Positions 33,041 through 42,270 of a stretch of 64,000 nt of DNA are shown here, piece after piece (positions within the stretch are counted from its first letter, which is position 1; each line of letters begins with the position of its first letter). Position numbers and translations under genes: made by a program. The notes under the pieces were generated by a model, which did no database searches, was not told the origin of the DNA, and saw only the letters and a list, made by a program, of their open reading frames with translations. The DNA lies in the NCBI GenBank assembly GCA_958439195.1, contig OY288154.1, forward strand, positions 62,001 through 126,000, written 5' to 3'. The stretch is from an uncultured Paracoccaceae bacterium (GTDB lineage Bacteria > Pseudomonadota > Alphaproteobacteria > Rhodobacterales > Rhodobacteraceae).

Positions 33041-34561
33041 TTACTGTTCCGCGGGGGCCGTTTCTTCGACACCCAGCGCCACGAAACGCGGGTCGCCGCC
33101 ACGGCGCACGAGCAGAAGCAGCGATTTGCGGCCGGCATCGCGCGCCTCTGCCACCCGATCTTCAAGGTCTTGCAGGCGGGCAACGGGTTGCTGGCCCGCC
33201 TCGGTGATCACGTCACCTTCGCGCAGACCTTTGCTATACGCCTCGGACGCGGCGTCGACTGCGGTGACGGCCAGCCCCTTGGCATCTTCAGGCAGGCCAA
33301 GTTCGGCCGCGGTTTCCGCGGTCAGCGGCGCAAGCGTCAGGCCCAGAAGTTGCAATTCAGCCGGGTCCTGCTGCGGGTCGGCGGCGGCCGGGACAACTTC
33401 GGCAGCCTCGGCCTCTTCGCGGCGGCCAAGGGTGACGGACAGCGTGGTGGTTTCACCTTCGCGCAGAACGATCACCGGAACGGCGGCGCCCACCGGGCTG
33501 TCGGCAACCTGACGGGTCAGATCGCGCGAACTGGTAATTTCCTGACCGTCAAAGGTGGTGATCACGTCACCGGCCTGCATCCCGGCATCCTTGGCCGGGC
33601 CATCCGGCACATCGGTAATCAGCGCACCACTTGCGGCTTCAAGCCCCATCGCCTCGGCCACATCGGGCGTCACGTCCTGAATGCGGACACCCAGCCAGCC
33701 ACGGCGCGTTTCACCGAATTCGCGCAGCTGGTCGACAACCTTGGTCACGACGTTGGACGCCATCGAAAAACCGATGCCGATAGAGCCACCGTTGGGCGAC
33801 AGGATTGCCGTGTTCACGCCGATCACCTGACCATCCATGTTGAACAGGGGGCCGCCCGAATTGCCGCGGTTGATGGCGGCGTCGGTCTGGATGTAATCGT
33901 CATAGGTGCCGGAAAGTTCACGGCCACGGGCCGAAACGATGCCCGCGCTGACGGAAAAGCCCTGGCCCAGCGGGTTGCCCATCGCCATGACCCAATCCCC
34001 CACGCGCATCAGATCGGAATTGCCGAACTGCACAAAGGGAAGCGGTTCGTCGGACGTGACCTTCAACAGCGCGATATCGGTTTTCGGGTCCGTGCCGACC
34101 AGTTCTGCCTTGAGCCGGTCGCCCGAGAAGAATTCGATTTCGATCTCATCCGCGCCTTCGATGACGTGGTTGTTGGTGACGATGTAACCATCTTCAGAGA
34201 TGACAAAGCCCGAACCCAACGCCTCGGACCGGCGGGGTTCCTGCGGGCCGCCGTCGCCATCGGGCGGCATGAAATCACGGAAGAAATCTTCGAACGGTGA
34301 TCCTTCGGGAACCATAGGGCCGTTGCCCGTTGGCGCGGACACCATCGCCGAGGTGGTGATGTTCACAACCGACGGGCTGATCTGCTGGGCCAGGTCGGCA
34401 AAGCTGTCGGGGGCCGCCTGGGCGCGAACGTCCAGCGCCGAGCCCAGCGCCAACGACAGACCGAGCGCAAGGGCCAGGAAAACGCGGGGGGCCTGGCGCG
34501 GCGCGGTCTGGGACTGCGCGTTTTGGGCGCGGGCCGAGGGGGATAGAACGGTGGGATGCAC
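33041..34561 (-). CDS. degP: Do/DegP family periplasmic serine endoprotease
   Basis: This 506-residue envelope protease/chaperone has a signal peptide (VFLALALGLSLALGSALDVRAQA), a trypsin-like domain with His132 (TNNHVIEG), Asp162 (PKTDIALLK) and Ser235 (NRGNSGGPL), and two PDZ domains (about residues 262-350 and 390-500). The second PDZ holds LGLTLAPLTAETAAELGLP. The start is a GTG at 34561 with AAAGGAG six bases before it, and 50 upstream codons are rejected. It lies downstream of hflKC-DUF2065, a group devoted to membrane protein quality control. The gap to DUF2065 is about 200 bp. Confidence 0.93.
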   Translation of the reverse strand: MHPTVLSPSARAQNAQSQTAPRQAPRVFLALALGLSLALGSALDVRAQAAPDSFADLAQQISPSVVNITTSAMVSAPTGNGPMVPEGSPFEDFFRDFMPPDGDGGPQEPRRSEALGSGFVISEDGYIVTNNHVIEGADEIEIEFFSGDRLKAELVGTDPKTDIALLKVTSDEPLPFVQFGNSDLMRVGDWVMAMGNPLGQGFSVSAGIVSARGRELSGTYDDYIQTDAAINRGNSGGPLFNMDGQVIGVNTAILSPNGGSIGIGFSMASNVVTKVVDQLREFGETRRGWLGVRIQDVTPDVAEAMGLEAASGALITDVPDGPAKDAGMQAGDVITTFDGQEITSSRDLTRQVADSPVGAAVPVIVLREGETTTLSVTLGRREEAEAAEVVPAAADPQQDPAELQLLGLTLAPLTAETAAELGLPEDAKGLAVTAVDAASEAYSKGLREGDVITEAGQQPVARLQDLEDRVAEARDAGRKSLLLLVRRGGDPRFVALGVEETAPAEQ

Positions 34562-34763
34562 TCCGAACTCCTTTCGTTTGGCGGTGCCGCGCTGCCTTTG
34601 GCTGGCACGGCGGAGCACGCTTGTCATCATCAGGTAAGCAGGCCGGATTGCAATGCAAACCGGGTCGCGCCCTCTCAACAGCATGTGAACCCTTTGGGGG
34701 GTTTGTTTCAAGGGTCGACCGTTTGGTCGTCAGGTTGGTCGTCAGCAAGGCGGTTGTGGTCGA

Positions 34764-34964
34764 TCAGCCAGTCCCCGACATTCGCCGCGCCATCCAGACC
34801 AGAAGAACGCCGATGGCAACGGCGGCAAGGCCAACAATACGCAGGCGGTCAGCCGGTTGGCTGGCAAGGAAAGCCAGCACCTGTTCGATACGCGAAGGGG
34901 CCAGCGCAAGCGCCAGCCCCTCGATCACCAAAACCAGGCCGAGGCCCAGAAGCAGCCATGTCAT
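34764..34964 (-). CDS. DUF2065 family small membrane protein
   Basis: This 66-residue protein has two hydrophobic segments (WLLLGLGLVLVIEGLALAL and LRIVGLAAVAIGVLLVWMA). It matches DUF2065, which is very often encoded after hflC. Its ATG overlaps the hflC stop (ATGA). Function unknown; it probably assists the HflKC complex. Confidence 0.87.
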   Translation of the reverse strand: MTWLLLGLGLVLVIEGLALALAPSRIEQVLAFLASQPADRLRIVGLAAVAIGVLLVWMARRMSGTG

Positions 34965-35863
34965 TCCGTTACGGGAACAGCAGGACCGGTGGCGTTGCCG
35001 CGCCCGGCATCCGAGCGGAGATAGTCAAAGAATTCGCTGTCCGGCTGCATCACCATAGATGAATTGCCGGGTTGCAGCGCACGTTCGTAAGACGTGAGCG
35101 ACCGGGTAAAGGCAAAGAATTCCGGATCGCGGCCAAAGGCTTCGGCGTAGATACCGTTGCGTTCGGCATCCGCCTCACCGCGAATGACGTCCGCCTCACG
35201 GCGCGCGTCGGAGGTAAGTTCGACCACCGTCCGGTCGGCAGAGGCACGCACGCGCTGCGCCGCTTCGCCACCGCGGGCGATTTCATCCGCCGCCTCGCGT
35301 TCCCGTTCGGCCCGCATCCGGGCAAAGGTCGCCGACAGGTTCTGATCCGGCAGGTCGGTCCGGGTCAGGCGCACATCGATCACCTCGATCCCCAGATTCG
35401 CCGCCTGACGTCGGGCGATGTCGCGGATCTGGTTCATCAGGCCCGTGCGATCTTCGGACAGGACACGGCTGGAATCGACCGATCCAAGCACCTGCTGGAT
35501 GGCCGGATTGACGATACCTTCCAGACGGCGCAGCGCCTGCTGTTCACCGCCGGCGCCGACCGCTTCGCGGAACTGCACAAGATCGGTGATCCGCCAGCGG
35601 GCAAAGGCATCAACAACAAGGCGGCGGTCGTCCAGCATGGTGACTTCGACCGGGGTCGTGGGCAGGCCAAGGATGCGGGCATCGTAACGAACGACTTCCT
35701 GGATCAGCGGGATCTTGAAGCCAAGACCCGGATCTTCCTTGACTTGCTTGACCTGACCGAATTGCAGGACCAGCACCTTTTCGCGTTCATCCACGATAAA
35801 AAGCGAGGATAGCGCGGTCGCACCGAGGATGGCGACGATGGGCAGAAGGATTGCGCTTTTCAT
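34961..35863 (-). CDS. hflC: Protease modulator HflC
   Basis: This 300-residue SPFH/prohibitin-fold membrane protein has an N-terminal membrane anchor (ILLPIVAILGATALSSLFIV) and the HflC core (FQFREAVGAG-type region, EREREAADEIARGGEAAQRVRASADR). It forms a complex with HflK that regulates the FtsH protease in the periplasm. The start overlaps the hflK stop. Confidence 0.93.
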   Translation of the reverse strand: MKSAILLPIVAILGATALSSLFIVDEREKVLVLQFGQVKQVKEDPGLGFKIPLIQEVVRYDARILGLPTTPVEVTMLDDRRLVVDAFARWRITDLVQFREAVGAGGEQQALRRLEGIVNPAIQQVLGSVDSSRVLSEDRTGLMNQIRDIARRQAANLGIEVIDVRLTRTDLPDQNLSATFARMRAEREREAADEIARGGEAAQRVRASADRTVVELTSDARREADVIRGEADAERNGIYAEAFGRDPEFFAFTRSLTSYERALQPGNSSMVMQPDSEFFDYLRSDAGRGNATGPAVPVTE

Positions 35864-37050
35864 CAGTTGGTTCCCCCGGTCGATGCCGCAGCACCCTGTT
35901 GCGCGACGGGACGGTTGAGTTCATTGAGCGGCAGGAACGGCACGACGCCCTGGCCGCCTTCACCGCTGGCCACGCCGTCAAGGATGACCTTGTTCATGCC
36001 ACCCAGAACCTTTTCCATGGTTTCCAGATACATACGGCGGCGGGTCACTTCGGGTGCCTTGATGTATTCCTCATAGACCGACAGGAAGCGGCTCGCCTCA
36101 CCCTGCGCCACGTTGACGACCTGGGCACGGTAGGCCTCGGCCTCTTCCAGCAGGCGGGCGGCTTCACCGCGGGCACCGGCGGTTACGCGGTTTGCGTAGG
36201 CGTCAGCCTCGTTCTGAAGGCGTTCGCGTTCCTGTTGCGCGGCCTGCACCTCGCGGAAGGCATCGATCACCTCGCCGGGGGGGGCGGCACGTTGCAGGTT
36301 GACGCGGATCACGCTGATGCCGGCCTGATAGCTGTCCAGCGTGCTTTGCACGTTGGTCTGAAGGTCCGATGCAATGACACCCCGGTCGCGGTTCAGAATC
36401 GGCGAAAGCTCTGACCGGGCGATGATGTCGCGCATCGCGGATTCGGATACGGCGCGGATGGTGTCATCCGGGTCGGCCAGGTTGAACAGGAAGGCCGCAG
36501 GATCGGCGACGTTCCAGACAACCTGAAAACCGATGTCGACGATATTCTGATCGCGCGTCAGCATCAGGCCGTCGCCAATCGCACCATCGCCCACGGCGCC
36601 GATATCGGTTGTGCGTTCGCCGGTCACCGACACGATTTCGGCCGTGATGACCGGCCAGGGCGCAAAGTTCAGGCCGGGATTGCCGACAGAGGAAAATTCG
36701 CCCAGGAACAATTCGACCGACCGTTCTTCGGGCCGGACGGTGTAGAACGACATGAAGGCCCAAAGACCAACAGCCGCCAACGCACCCAGCATCAGGCCCT
36801 GTTTGGTGATCAAGGGGCCGTTCGGATCCCGCCCGCTACCGCCGCCTGAACCGTTGCGGCCACCGCGACCGCCCATCAGAACACGAAGCTGCTCTTGCCC
36901 CTTTTTCATGATCTCATCGATTTCCGGGATCTGGGGGCCACCTTCGCCCGGCCTGCGGTTGCCGCGCCGGTCTTCGCCATTACGCCCGCCGTTGCGGTCA
37001 TCGTCACCCGGGCCGCTGCCGCCGCCCCATGGGCCTCCGCTTCCTGCCAT
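35863..37050 (-). CDS. hflK: FtsH protease activity modulator HflK
   Basis: This 395-residue partner of HflC has a Gly/Arg/Asn-rich cytoplasmic N-terminus (about residues 1-80), a membrane anchor (LMLGALAAVGLWAFMSFYTV) and the SPFH domain (RPEERSVELFLGEF). The coiled-coil end QQERERLQNEADAYANRVTAGARG is followed by a Gln-rich tail. First gene of the hflKC-DUF2065-(degP) operon; its start is well separated from the gor stop (76 bp). Confidence 0.93.
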   Translation of the reverse strand: MAGSGGPWGGGSGPGDDDRNGGRNGEDRRGNRRPGEGGPQIPEIDEIMKKGQEQLRVLMGGRGGRNGSGGGSGRDPNGPLITKQGLMLGALAAVGLWAFMSFYTVRPEERSVELFLGEFSSVGNPGLNFAPWPVITAEIVSVTGERTTDIGAVGDGAIGDGLMLTRDQNIVDIGFQVVWNVADPAAFLFNLADPDDTIRAVSESAMRDIIARSELSPILNRDRGVIASDLQTNVQSTLDSYQAGISVIRVNLQRAAPPGEVIDAFREVQAAQQERERLQNEADAYANRVTAGARGEAARLLEEAEAYRAQVVNVAQGEASRFLSVYEEYIKAPEVTRRRMYLETMEKVLGGMNKVILDGVASGEGGQGVVPFLPLNELNRPVAQQGAAASTGGTN

Positions 37051-37126
37051 TGATCGAACCCTTTTTCTGTCTTTGCGCTTTAACTGGTCATGTTTGCGCC
37101 AAATTCAAGCAGATGCCTGCTTGCGT

Positions 37127-38485
37127 CTAGCCTTTTCGCGTCGGCTTTCGCATCGTCACAAGCTCTTCGGCCATCGTGGGATGGACGGCAACCGTGCGGT
37201 CGAAATCTTCTTTTGTGGCCCCCATCCCGATGGCGATGGCGGCAAGCTGGATCAATTCGCCCGCCTCCGGTGCGACGATATGGCAGCCCAAAATCTTTCG
37301 CGTGGCAGCACTGACCACCAGTTTCATCAAAACCCGGTCCTGCCGCCCGGCAAAGATCGTTTTCATCGGGCGGAAGGTGGCGCTGTAGACCTCGATCTCT
37401 TCCTGGTCGCGGGCGGCCTCTTCTGACAGGCCGATGCTGCCCAACTCGGGCTGGGTGAACACGGCCGAGGCAATCAGACTGTGGTCGAACCGGGTGGGGA
37501 TGCCGCGAAACACGGTGTCGGCAAAGGCATGGCCTTCGCGGATGGCGACAGGGGTCAGGTTGACGCGAGAGGTGACATCCCCCACGGCAAAGATCGAAGG
37601 CACAGCGGTTTGCGAATAGTCATCAACGATAATCTGGCCGTGGCGGCCGAATTTCACGCCCAGATTTTCAAGGCCAAGGTCCGCTGAATTCGGCTTGCGC
37701 CCCGTGGCGTAAAGCACAAGGTCAAACTCGCGTTCCATGCCATCGGTCGATACCGCGCATATGCCGCTGGCCGTTTTCTCCAACCGGATCACATCGGTGC
37801 CGCAATGGATGTCGATCCCGCGCATCTGCATGGCATTGGCGACATGACCGCGGGCTTCGTCATCAAAGCCACGCAGAATTTGCGCGCCGCGGTAGTACTG
37901 GGTCACTTGCACGCCAAGGCCGTGCAGGATGCAGGCAAATTCCGATGCGATGTAGCCGCCGCCCACCACCAGCAGGCGTTTGGGCAGGGTTTCAAGGTGG
38001 AACACCTCGTTCGAGGTGATGGCAAGGTCGCGGCCGGGAATATCCGGGACAAAGGGCCAGCCCCCGGTGGCAATCAGGATATGCTTGGTTGTCAACGTCT
38101 CGCCCGTGGCCAGCCGCACGGTATGCGGGTCGACCACAGTGGCGCGGGCATCGTGGATTGTGACACCCGCATTCATCAACGTGTTGCGATAGGCGTTTTC
38201 CAGACGGTCGAGTTCGGATTCAAGTGTGGCGCGGAAACGCGGCCAGTCAAACGCCCCGGCCTTGACCTGCCAGCCATAGGCGGCGGCGTCTTCGATGATG
38301 TCGGGAAAGGCCGAGGCAAAGACCATCAGCTTTTTCGGCACACAGCCACGGATGACACAGGTGCCGCCCATGCGGCTTTCTTCGGCAAGGCCAACCCTGG
38401 CCCCGCCTTCGGATGCCGCGATGCGCGCGGCGCGGACGCCGCCCGACCCGCCGCCGATGACAAAAAGATCATAGTCGAAGGTCAT
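37127..38485 (-). CDS. gor: Glutathione-disulfide reductase
   Basis: This 452-residue flavoenzyme reduces oxidised glutathione with NADPH. It has an FAD-binding GGGSGGVRAARIA, the redox disulfide Cys43/Cys48 in GGTCVIRGCVPKKLM, an NAD(P) Rossmann segment VVGGGYIASEFACIL, and the C-terminal interface with VAVHPTMAEELVTM (catalytic His). It follows rpiA by an ATGA overlap. Confidence 0.94.
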   Translation of the reverse strand: MTFDYDLFVIGGGSGGVRAARIAASEGGARVGLAEESRMGGTCVIRGCVPKKLMVFASAFPDIIEDAAAYGWQVKAGAFDWPRFRATLESELDRLENAYRNTLMNAGVTIHDARATVVDPHTVRLATGETLTTKHILIATGGWPFVPDIPGRDLAITSNEVFHLETLPKRLLVVGGGYIASEFACILHGLGVQVTQYYRGAQILRGFDDEARGHVANAMQMRGIDIHCGTDVIRLEKTASGICAVSTDGMEREFDLVLYATGRKPNSADLGLENLGVKFGRHGQIIVDDYSQTAVPSIFAVGDVTSRVNLTPVAIREGHAFADTVFRGIPTRFDHSLIASAVFTQPELGSIGLSEEAARDQEEIEVYSATFRPMKTIFAGRQDRVLMKLVVSAATRKILGCHIVAPEAGELIQLAAIAIGMGATKEDFDRTVAVHPTMAEELVTMRKPTRKG

Positions 38486-39267
38486 TCGATATCCGCAAAG
38501 ATGTTGTCGGTTGGGGCGAATTCGACGAAATCTTCGCCTTCGGTGCCCTGATTGATGTCGCGCACCGTGACACGGCCATCGCCATGGCCGATCACCACGA
38601 TGTCGCAGATGTCGATGAACAGCCCGTTTTCAACCACGCCGGGGATTTGGTTCAACACCAGCGCAAGCTGGCGCGGGTTGCCGATCCGTTTCAGATGCAG
38701 GTCGATGATGAAGTTCGCCTCATCCGTGACCAACGGGCGTTCGCCGTTCATGCGCAGGGTGCAATCGCGGTTCAGGACATCCAGACTGACCAGCGTTTCC
38801 TCGATCAGCGCCTTGGTGGTTTGCCAGCCAAAGGGAATGACCTCGACGGGAAGGGGAAAGGCCCCCAACTGGCTGACTTCCTTTGCGGCATCGGCGATCA
38901 CGATCATCTGGTCCGACGCGGTGGCCACGATCTTTTCCTGCAACAGCGCCGCGCCGCCCCCCTTGATCAGCGCAAGATGGGGATCGAATTCGTCCGCGCC
39001 ATCAATCGTCATGTCGAGCCATTTCACCTCATCCAGTGTGGCGATCGGCACACCGAGCGAAGCCGCCAATTCCGCCGTGCGCGACGACGTTGGCACACCG
39101 GTGACCTTCAACCCTTCCTCGCGGATGCGTTCGGCAAGGCAGCGCACCATCCACGCCGCGGTGGACCCGGTTCCAAGGCCCAGTTTCATCCCGTCTTCGA
39201 CGAATTCCGTGGCGCGTTTGGCAGCAACGAACTTGGCCTTGTCGATGGGGGAAAGCTCTGCAGGCAT
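38482..39267 (-). CDS. rpiA: Ribose-5-phosphate isomerase A
   Basis: This 261-residue enzyme interconverts ribose 5-phosphate and ribulose 5-phosphate in the pentose phosphate pathway. The family motif LGLGTGSTAAWMV, the DGADEFDPHLALIKGGGAALLQEK block (catalytic Asp and Lys) and the C-terminal region are intact. The start ATG at 39267 has AAGGAG upstream. It is the first gene of rpiA-gor; pairing fits the NADPH supply for glutathione reduction. Confidence 0.94.
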   Translation of the reverse strand: MPAELSPIDKAKFVAAKRATEFVEDGMKLGLGTGSTAAWMVRCLAERIREEGLKVTGVPTSSRTAELAASLGVPIATLDEVKWLDMTIDGADEFDPHLALIKGGGAALLQEKIVATASDQMIVIADAAKEVSQLGAFPLPVEVIPFGWQTTKALIEETLVSLDVLNRDCTLRMNGERPLVTDEANFIIDLHLKRIGNPRQLALVLNQIPGVVENGLFIDICDIVVIGHGDGRVTVRDINQGTEGEDFVEFAPTDNIFADIE

Positions 39268-39294
39268 GGGGCAACTCCTTCGGACCTTGCGCTG

Positions 39295-39323
39295 CTTATA
39301 AGCAATGCGCGCGGGCCGTGTAA
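39295..39323 (-). promoter_or_regulatory. Possible rpiA promoter
   Basis: On the minus strand TATAAG (39300-39295) lies 17 bp downstream of TTACAC (39323-39318), about 30 bases before the rpiA ATG. The -10 part is embedded in a perfect palindrome TGCTTATAAGCA (39293-39304). The -35 match is poor, so this is a weak prediction. Confidence 0.3.
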
Positions 39324-39395
39324 GGGTGAATTGCCGGTTTTGGGCCAATGCGCCCCTGCCCCGCTGCGGTTCCGGGGGCTGTTATCGCGGTCCTG

Positions 39396-39998
39396 TCACC
39401 CCGGTTCGGGAACGGTCGCAAGGGCGGCAGTGATTTCAAGCAAGGTGACCGCCCCGTCCCCATCGGCATCAAAGCCAAGGATGGCACGGATCATCTGCTC
39501 CTCTTCCGGCGGCAGGGCGCGGGCAACCTCTGCCTCTGCATGGGTGCGCAATTCGGGCGGGGACACCGTGCCATCGCCATCCAGATCGGCACGATCATGC
39601 TGGCGCATCAGGCGGGCGCGGGCGTTGGCGGCAAGGCTGCCGGCACGGGCCGCAGTTTCGGCGCGGGCAAGGCTGCCATCATTATCGAGATCGGATTCGA
39701 AGAAGGGGCGCAGGGCGCGGGTGCGGAAATAGGCGCGGTCCAGCGCGATGGCGTGGTCGATATCGGCCTTTGTGACCGCACCGCCACTGCCGTGGCCATT
39801 GATCATATCCGCCGCCATATCGGTGAAACGATCCGGGCGGGCAAGAATGCGATCGGCCATTTCGGGTGCCAATTCAGGGGCCAATTCAGGGGCCAGAGCG
39901 GATGCCTGTGCGGGGGCAAGTGCGGCAAGGATCGGCACCGGGGCATCCTGTGCGGCAAGGGGCGTGGTGAGCAGCAGCAACCAGAAAACGACACGCAT
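39396..39998 (-). CDS. Exported EF-hand calcium-binding protein
   Basis: This 200-residue protein has a signal peptide (MRVVFWLLLLTTPLAAQ), a short Ala/Pro-rich stretch with 3.5 ELAP repeats (APELAPELAPEM), and three canonical EF-hand loops: DLDNDGSLARAE, DLDGDGTVSPPE and DADGDGAVTLLE. A fourth, degenerate pair lies near NGHGSGGAVTKAD. It is likely a periplasmic calcium sensor or buffer. The ELAP repeat is encoded by a 12-bp direct repeat (about 39864-39895), a likely source of length variation. It is transcribed alone, facing away from the GST gene. Confidence 0.85.
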   Translation of the reverse strand: MRVVFWLLLLTTPLAAQDAPVPILAALAPAQASALAPELAPELAPEMADRILARPDRFTDMAADMINGHGSGGAVTKADIDHAIALDRAYFRTRALRPFFESDLDNDGSLARAETAARAGSLAANARARLMRQHDRADLDGDGTVSPPELRTHAEAEVARALPPEEEQMIRAILGFDADGDGAVTLLEITAALATVPEPG

Positions 39999-40175
39999 CG
40001 CAAAATCCGTTCCATAAGATCCAGACCCAACCTTGGAGCGGCGGCCTTAAGAACTGGTAAAGATCGCCTGGTCGCAACGGGCCTGCGTGCGGAATATGGG
40101 AGCAAAATGTCGCTTTCCGCAGGACAGGGGCCGCTGCGACAGCGCATGTTGGCAAAGGCAATCGGGGATGTGTTC

Positions 40176-40838
40176 ATGTACAGGCTTTATGGCGTCGAGG
40201 ATTTCGCAAATCTTGTGGTGCATATGGCGCTGGAGGAATTGGGCGTTCCCTATGAGGCGGTGTTTCTGGATGAACCTGCCGGGGCGTTAAAGACGCCTGC
40301 GCATCTGGCGCGGCATCCGCTGGGTCTGGTGCCCGCGCTGGAAACGCCCGACGGGGTGATCTTTGAAACCGGGGCAATCCTGCTGTGGCTGGCGGATCGG
40401 CATGGCGGGCTGGCCCCGGCGGCGGCAGACCCGCAGCGCGGGGCATTTCTGTCATGGTATGTTTTCACCAACAACTCGCTACACACCCTGTCGATGGACC
40501 TGATCCACCCCTATCGCGTGGCAGGCGATGCATTGGCGCGGGCGGTGGCCGAGGGCGCGCATTCCCGGCTGAACGAGCGGTTGATGGTGATGGAGGCGCA
40601 GGCGGCACGACGGCCAGATTGGCTGCGCCCCGAAGCGCCAGGGGTGTTGGGGCTTTACCTTTCCATGCTTTTGCGATGGGTCAAAGCCTTTGCTTATGCC
40701 CCAGACCTTGCCATTTCCGCACAAGACTACCCTGCCCTGCACGCCATCGCGGCCGCATGTGAAACGCGCCCTGCGGTGATGCGTGCGGCGGCAGCAAACG
40801 GATTGAGCGGGCGCTTTTTCACCGCCCCGGAGGTGTGA
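40176..40838 (+). CDS. Glutathione S-transferase family protein
   Basis: This 220-residue protein has an N-terminal thioredoxin-fold GST domain (MYRLYGVEDFANLVVHMALEELGVPYE) and an all-helical C-terminal half. The conserved ETGAILLWLADRHG and C-terminal domain support GST. I use the ATG at 40176 with GGGGA upstream; an upstream frame is open but lacks family similarity. It is followed four bases later by sdaA, so they may be co-transcribed. Substrate unknown. Confidence 0.88.
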   Translation: MYRLYGVEDFANLVVHMALEELGVPYEAVFLDEPAGALKTPAHLARHPLGLVPALETPDGVIFETGAILLWLADRHGGLAPAAADPQRGAFLSWYVFTNNSLHTLSMDLIHPYRVAGDALARAVAEGAHSRLNERLMVMEAQAARRPDWLRPEAPGVLGLYLSMLLRWVKAFAYAPDLAISAQDYPALHAIAAACETRPAVMRAAAANGLSGRFFTAPEV

Positions 40839-40841
40839 TCC

Positions 40842-42221
40842 ATGTTCCTTTCGGTCTTTGACATGTTCAAGGTGGGCGTCGGCCCATCGTCCAGCCACAC
40901 GATGGGGCCGATGGTCGCCGGGGCGCGGTTTCTGGAACAGATGCGCGCCTCGCCGTTTCATTTCCGGGGGCTGCGCGCATCGCTGCACGGATCGCTGGCC
41001 TTTACCGGGGTGGGCCACGCCACGGACCGGGCCACCATCCTTGGGCTGGCGGGGTTCGAGCCTGCCACCTATGACGCGGCCAAGGCCGATGCGGTGTTGG
41101 AGGCGATCAAGACGCGCAAGGTGATCGACGTGCCGGGGATGGGCGAGATGGCCTTTGATCCGGGCCGCGATCTGGTGTTCGACTATGGCCCCGCCCTGCC
41201 CGGCCATGCCAACGGGATGATCCTGCGGGCCACAGACGCGCAGGGCGACGTGATCATGGAGGAAACCTATTACTCCATAGGTGGCGGGTTCGTCTTGACG
41301 GCGGCGGAACTGGTCGATGCGGGCGCAGGCAAGGCACGGGCGCGGGCAGATGTGCCCTATCCGTTTGAAACGGCAGAAGAAATGTTGGCGATGGCGCGGG
41401 CATCGGGTCTGACCATCGCACAGATGAAGCGGGCGAATGAGGTGAAGTTCCGGTCCGGTGCCGATCTGGACCGCGGGATGGAACGCATCTGGCAGGTGAT
41501 GAACGACTGCATCACGCGCGGCATGGCGGGCGAGGGCATCCTGCCCGGCGGGTTGAAGGTGCGCAGGCGGGCCAAGGGCATTCATGATGCGCTGATGGCT
41601 GAACGCGGGCTGAACATGACGCCACCACATGTGATCAACGATTGGATGTCGCTGTATGCGATGGCGGTGAATGAAGAGAATGCGGCGGGGGGTCAGGTTG
41701 TCACCGCGCCCACCAACGGCGCGGCGGGCGTGGTGCCTGCGGTGATCCGCTATTGGCTGGACCATGTGCCGGGGGCATCTGCATCGCGCGTTGGGGAATT
41801 TCTGCTGACGGCGGCGGCGGTGGGCGGGCTGGTCAAGCACAATGCCAGCATTTCCGGCGCGGAATGCGGTTGCCAGGCCGAGGTGGGATCAGCGGCGGCA
41901 ATGGCGGCGGCGGGGCTGGCCGCCGTGCTGGGCGGCACGCCAGAGCAGGTGGAGAATGCGGCAGAGATTGCGCTGGAACATCACCTTGGCATGACCTGCG
42001 ATCCGGTGAAGGGCTTGGTGCAGGTGCCTTGCATCGAACGCAACGGGCTGGGCGCGATCAAGGCGGTGTCGGCGGCCAGCCTCGCGCTGCGGGGGGATGG
42101 GGTGCATCTGGTAAGTCTGGATGTCTGCATCGAAACAATGCGGCAGACCGGCCGCGACATGCACGAGAAATACAAGGAAACCAGTCTGGGTGGGCTGGCG
42201 GTCAATGTGCCCAACTGTTGA
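40842..42221 (+). CDS. sdaA: L-serine ammonia-lyase
   Basis: This 459-residue Fe-S enzyme deaminates serine to pyruvate. The N-terminal GPSSSHTMGPM motif and the C-terminal cluster ligands in SGAECGCQAEVGSAAAMAAAGL and EHHLGMTCDPVKG are visible. It is a one-chain form, with alpha and beta domains fused in the usual order. It starts only four bases after the GST gene. Confidence 0.93.
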   Translation: MFLSVFDMFKVGVGPSSSHTMGPMVAGARFLEQMRASPFHFRGLRASLHGSLAFTGVGHATDRATILGLAGFEPATYDAAKADAVLEAIKTRKVIDVPGMGEMAFDPGRDLVFDYGPALPGHANGMILRATDAQGDVIMEETYYSIGGGFVLTAAELVDAGAGKARARADVPYPFETAEEMLAMARASGLTIAQMKRANEVKFRSGADLDRGMERIWQVMNDCITRGMAGEGILPGGLKVRRRAKGIHDALMAERGLNMTPPHVINDWMSLYAMAVNEENAAGGQVVTAPTNGAAGVVPAVIRYWLDHVPGASASRVGEFLLTAAAVGGLVKHNASISGAECGCQAEVGSAAAMAAAGLAAVLGGTPEQVENAAEIALEHHLGMTCDPVKGLVQVPCIERNGLGAIKAVSAASLALRGDGVHLVSLDVCIETMRQTGRDMHEKYKETSLGGLAVNVPNC

Positions 42222-42270
42222 TGTCGCATTCGGGATGGACGGGCGCAGCGGGCGCGGCTAGGCCGGGGTC

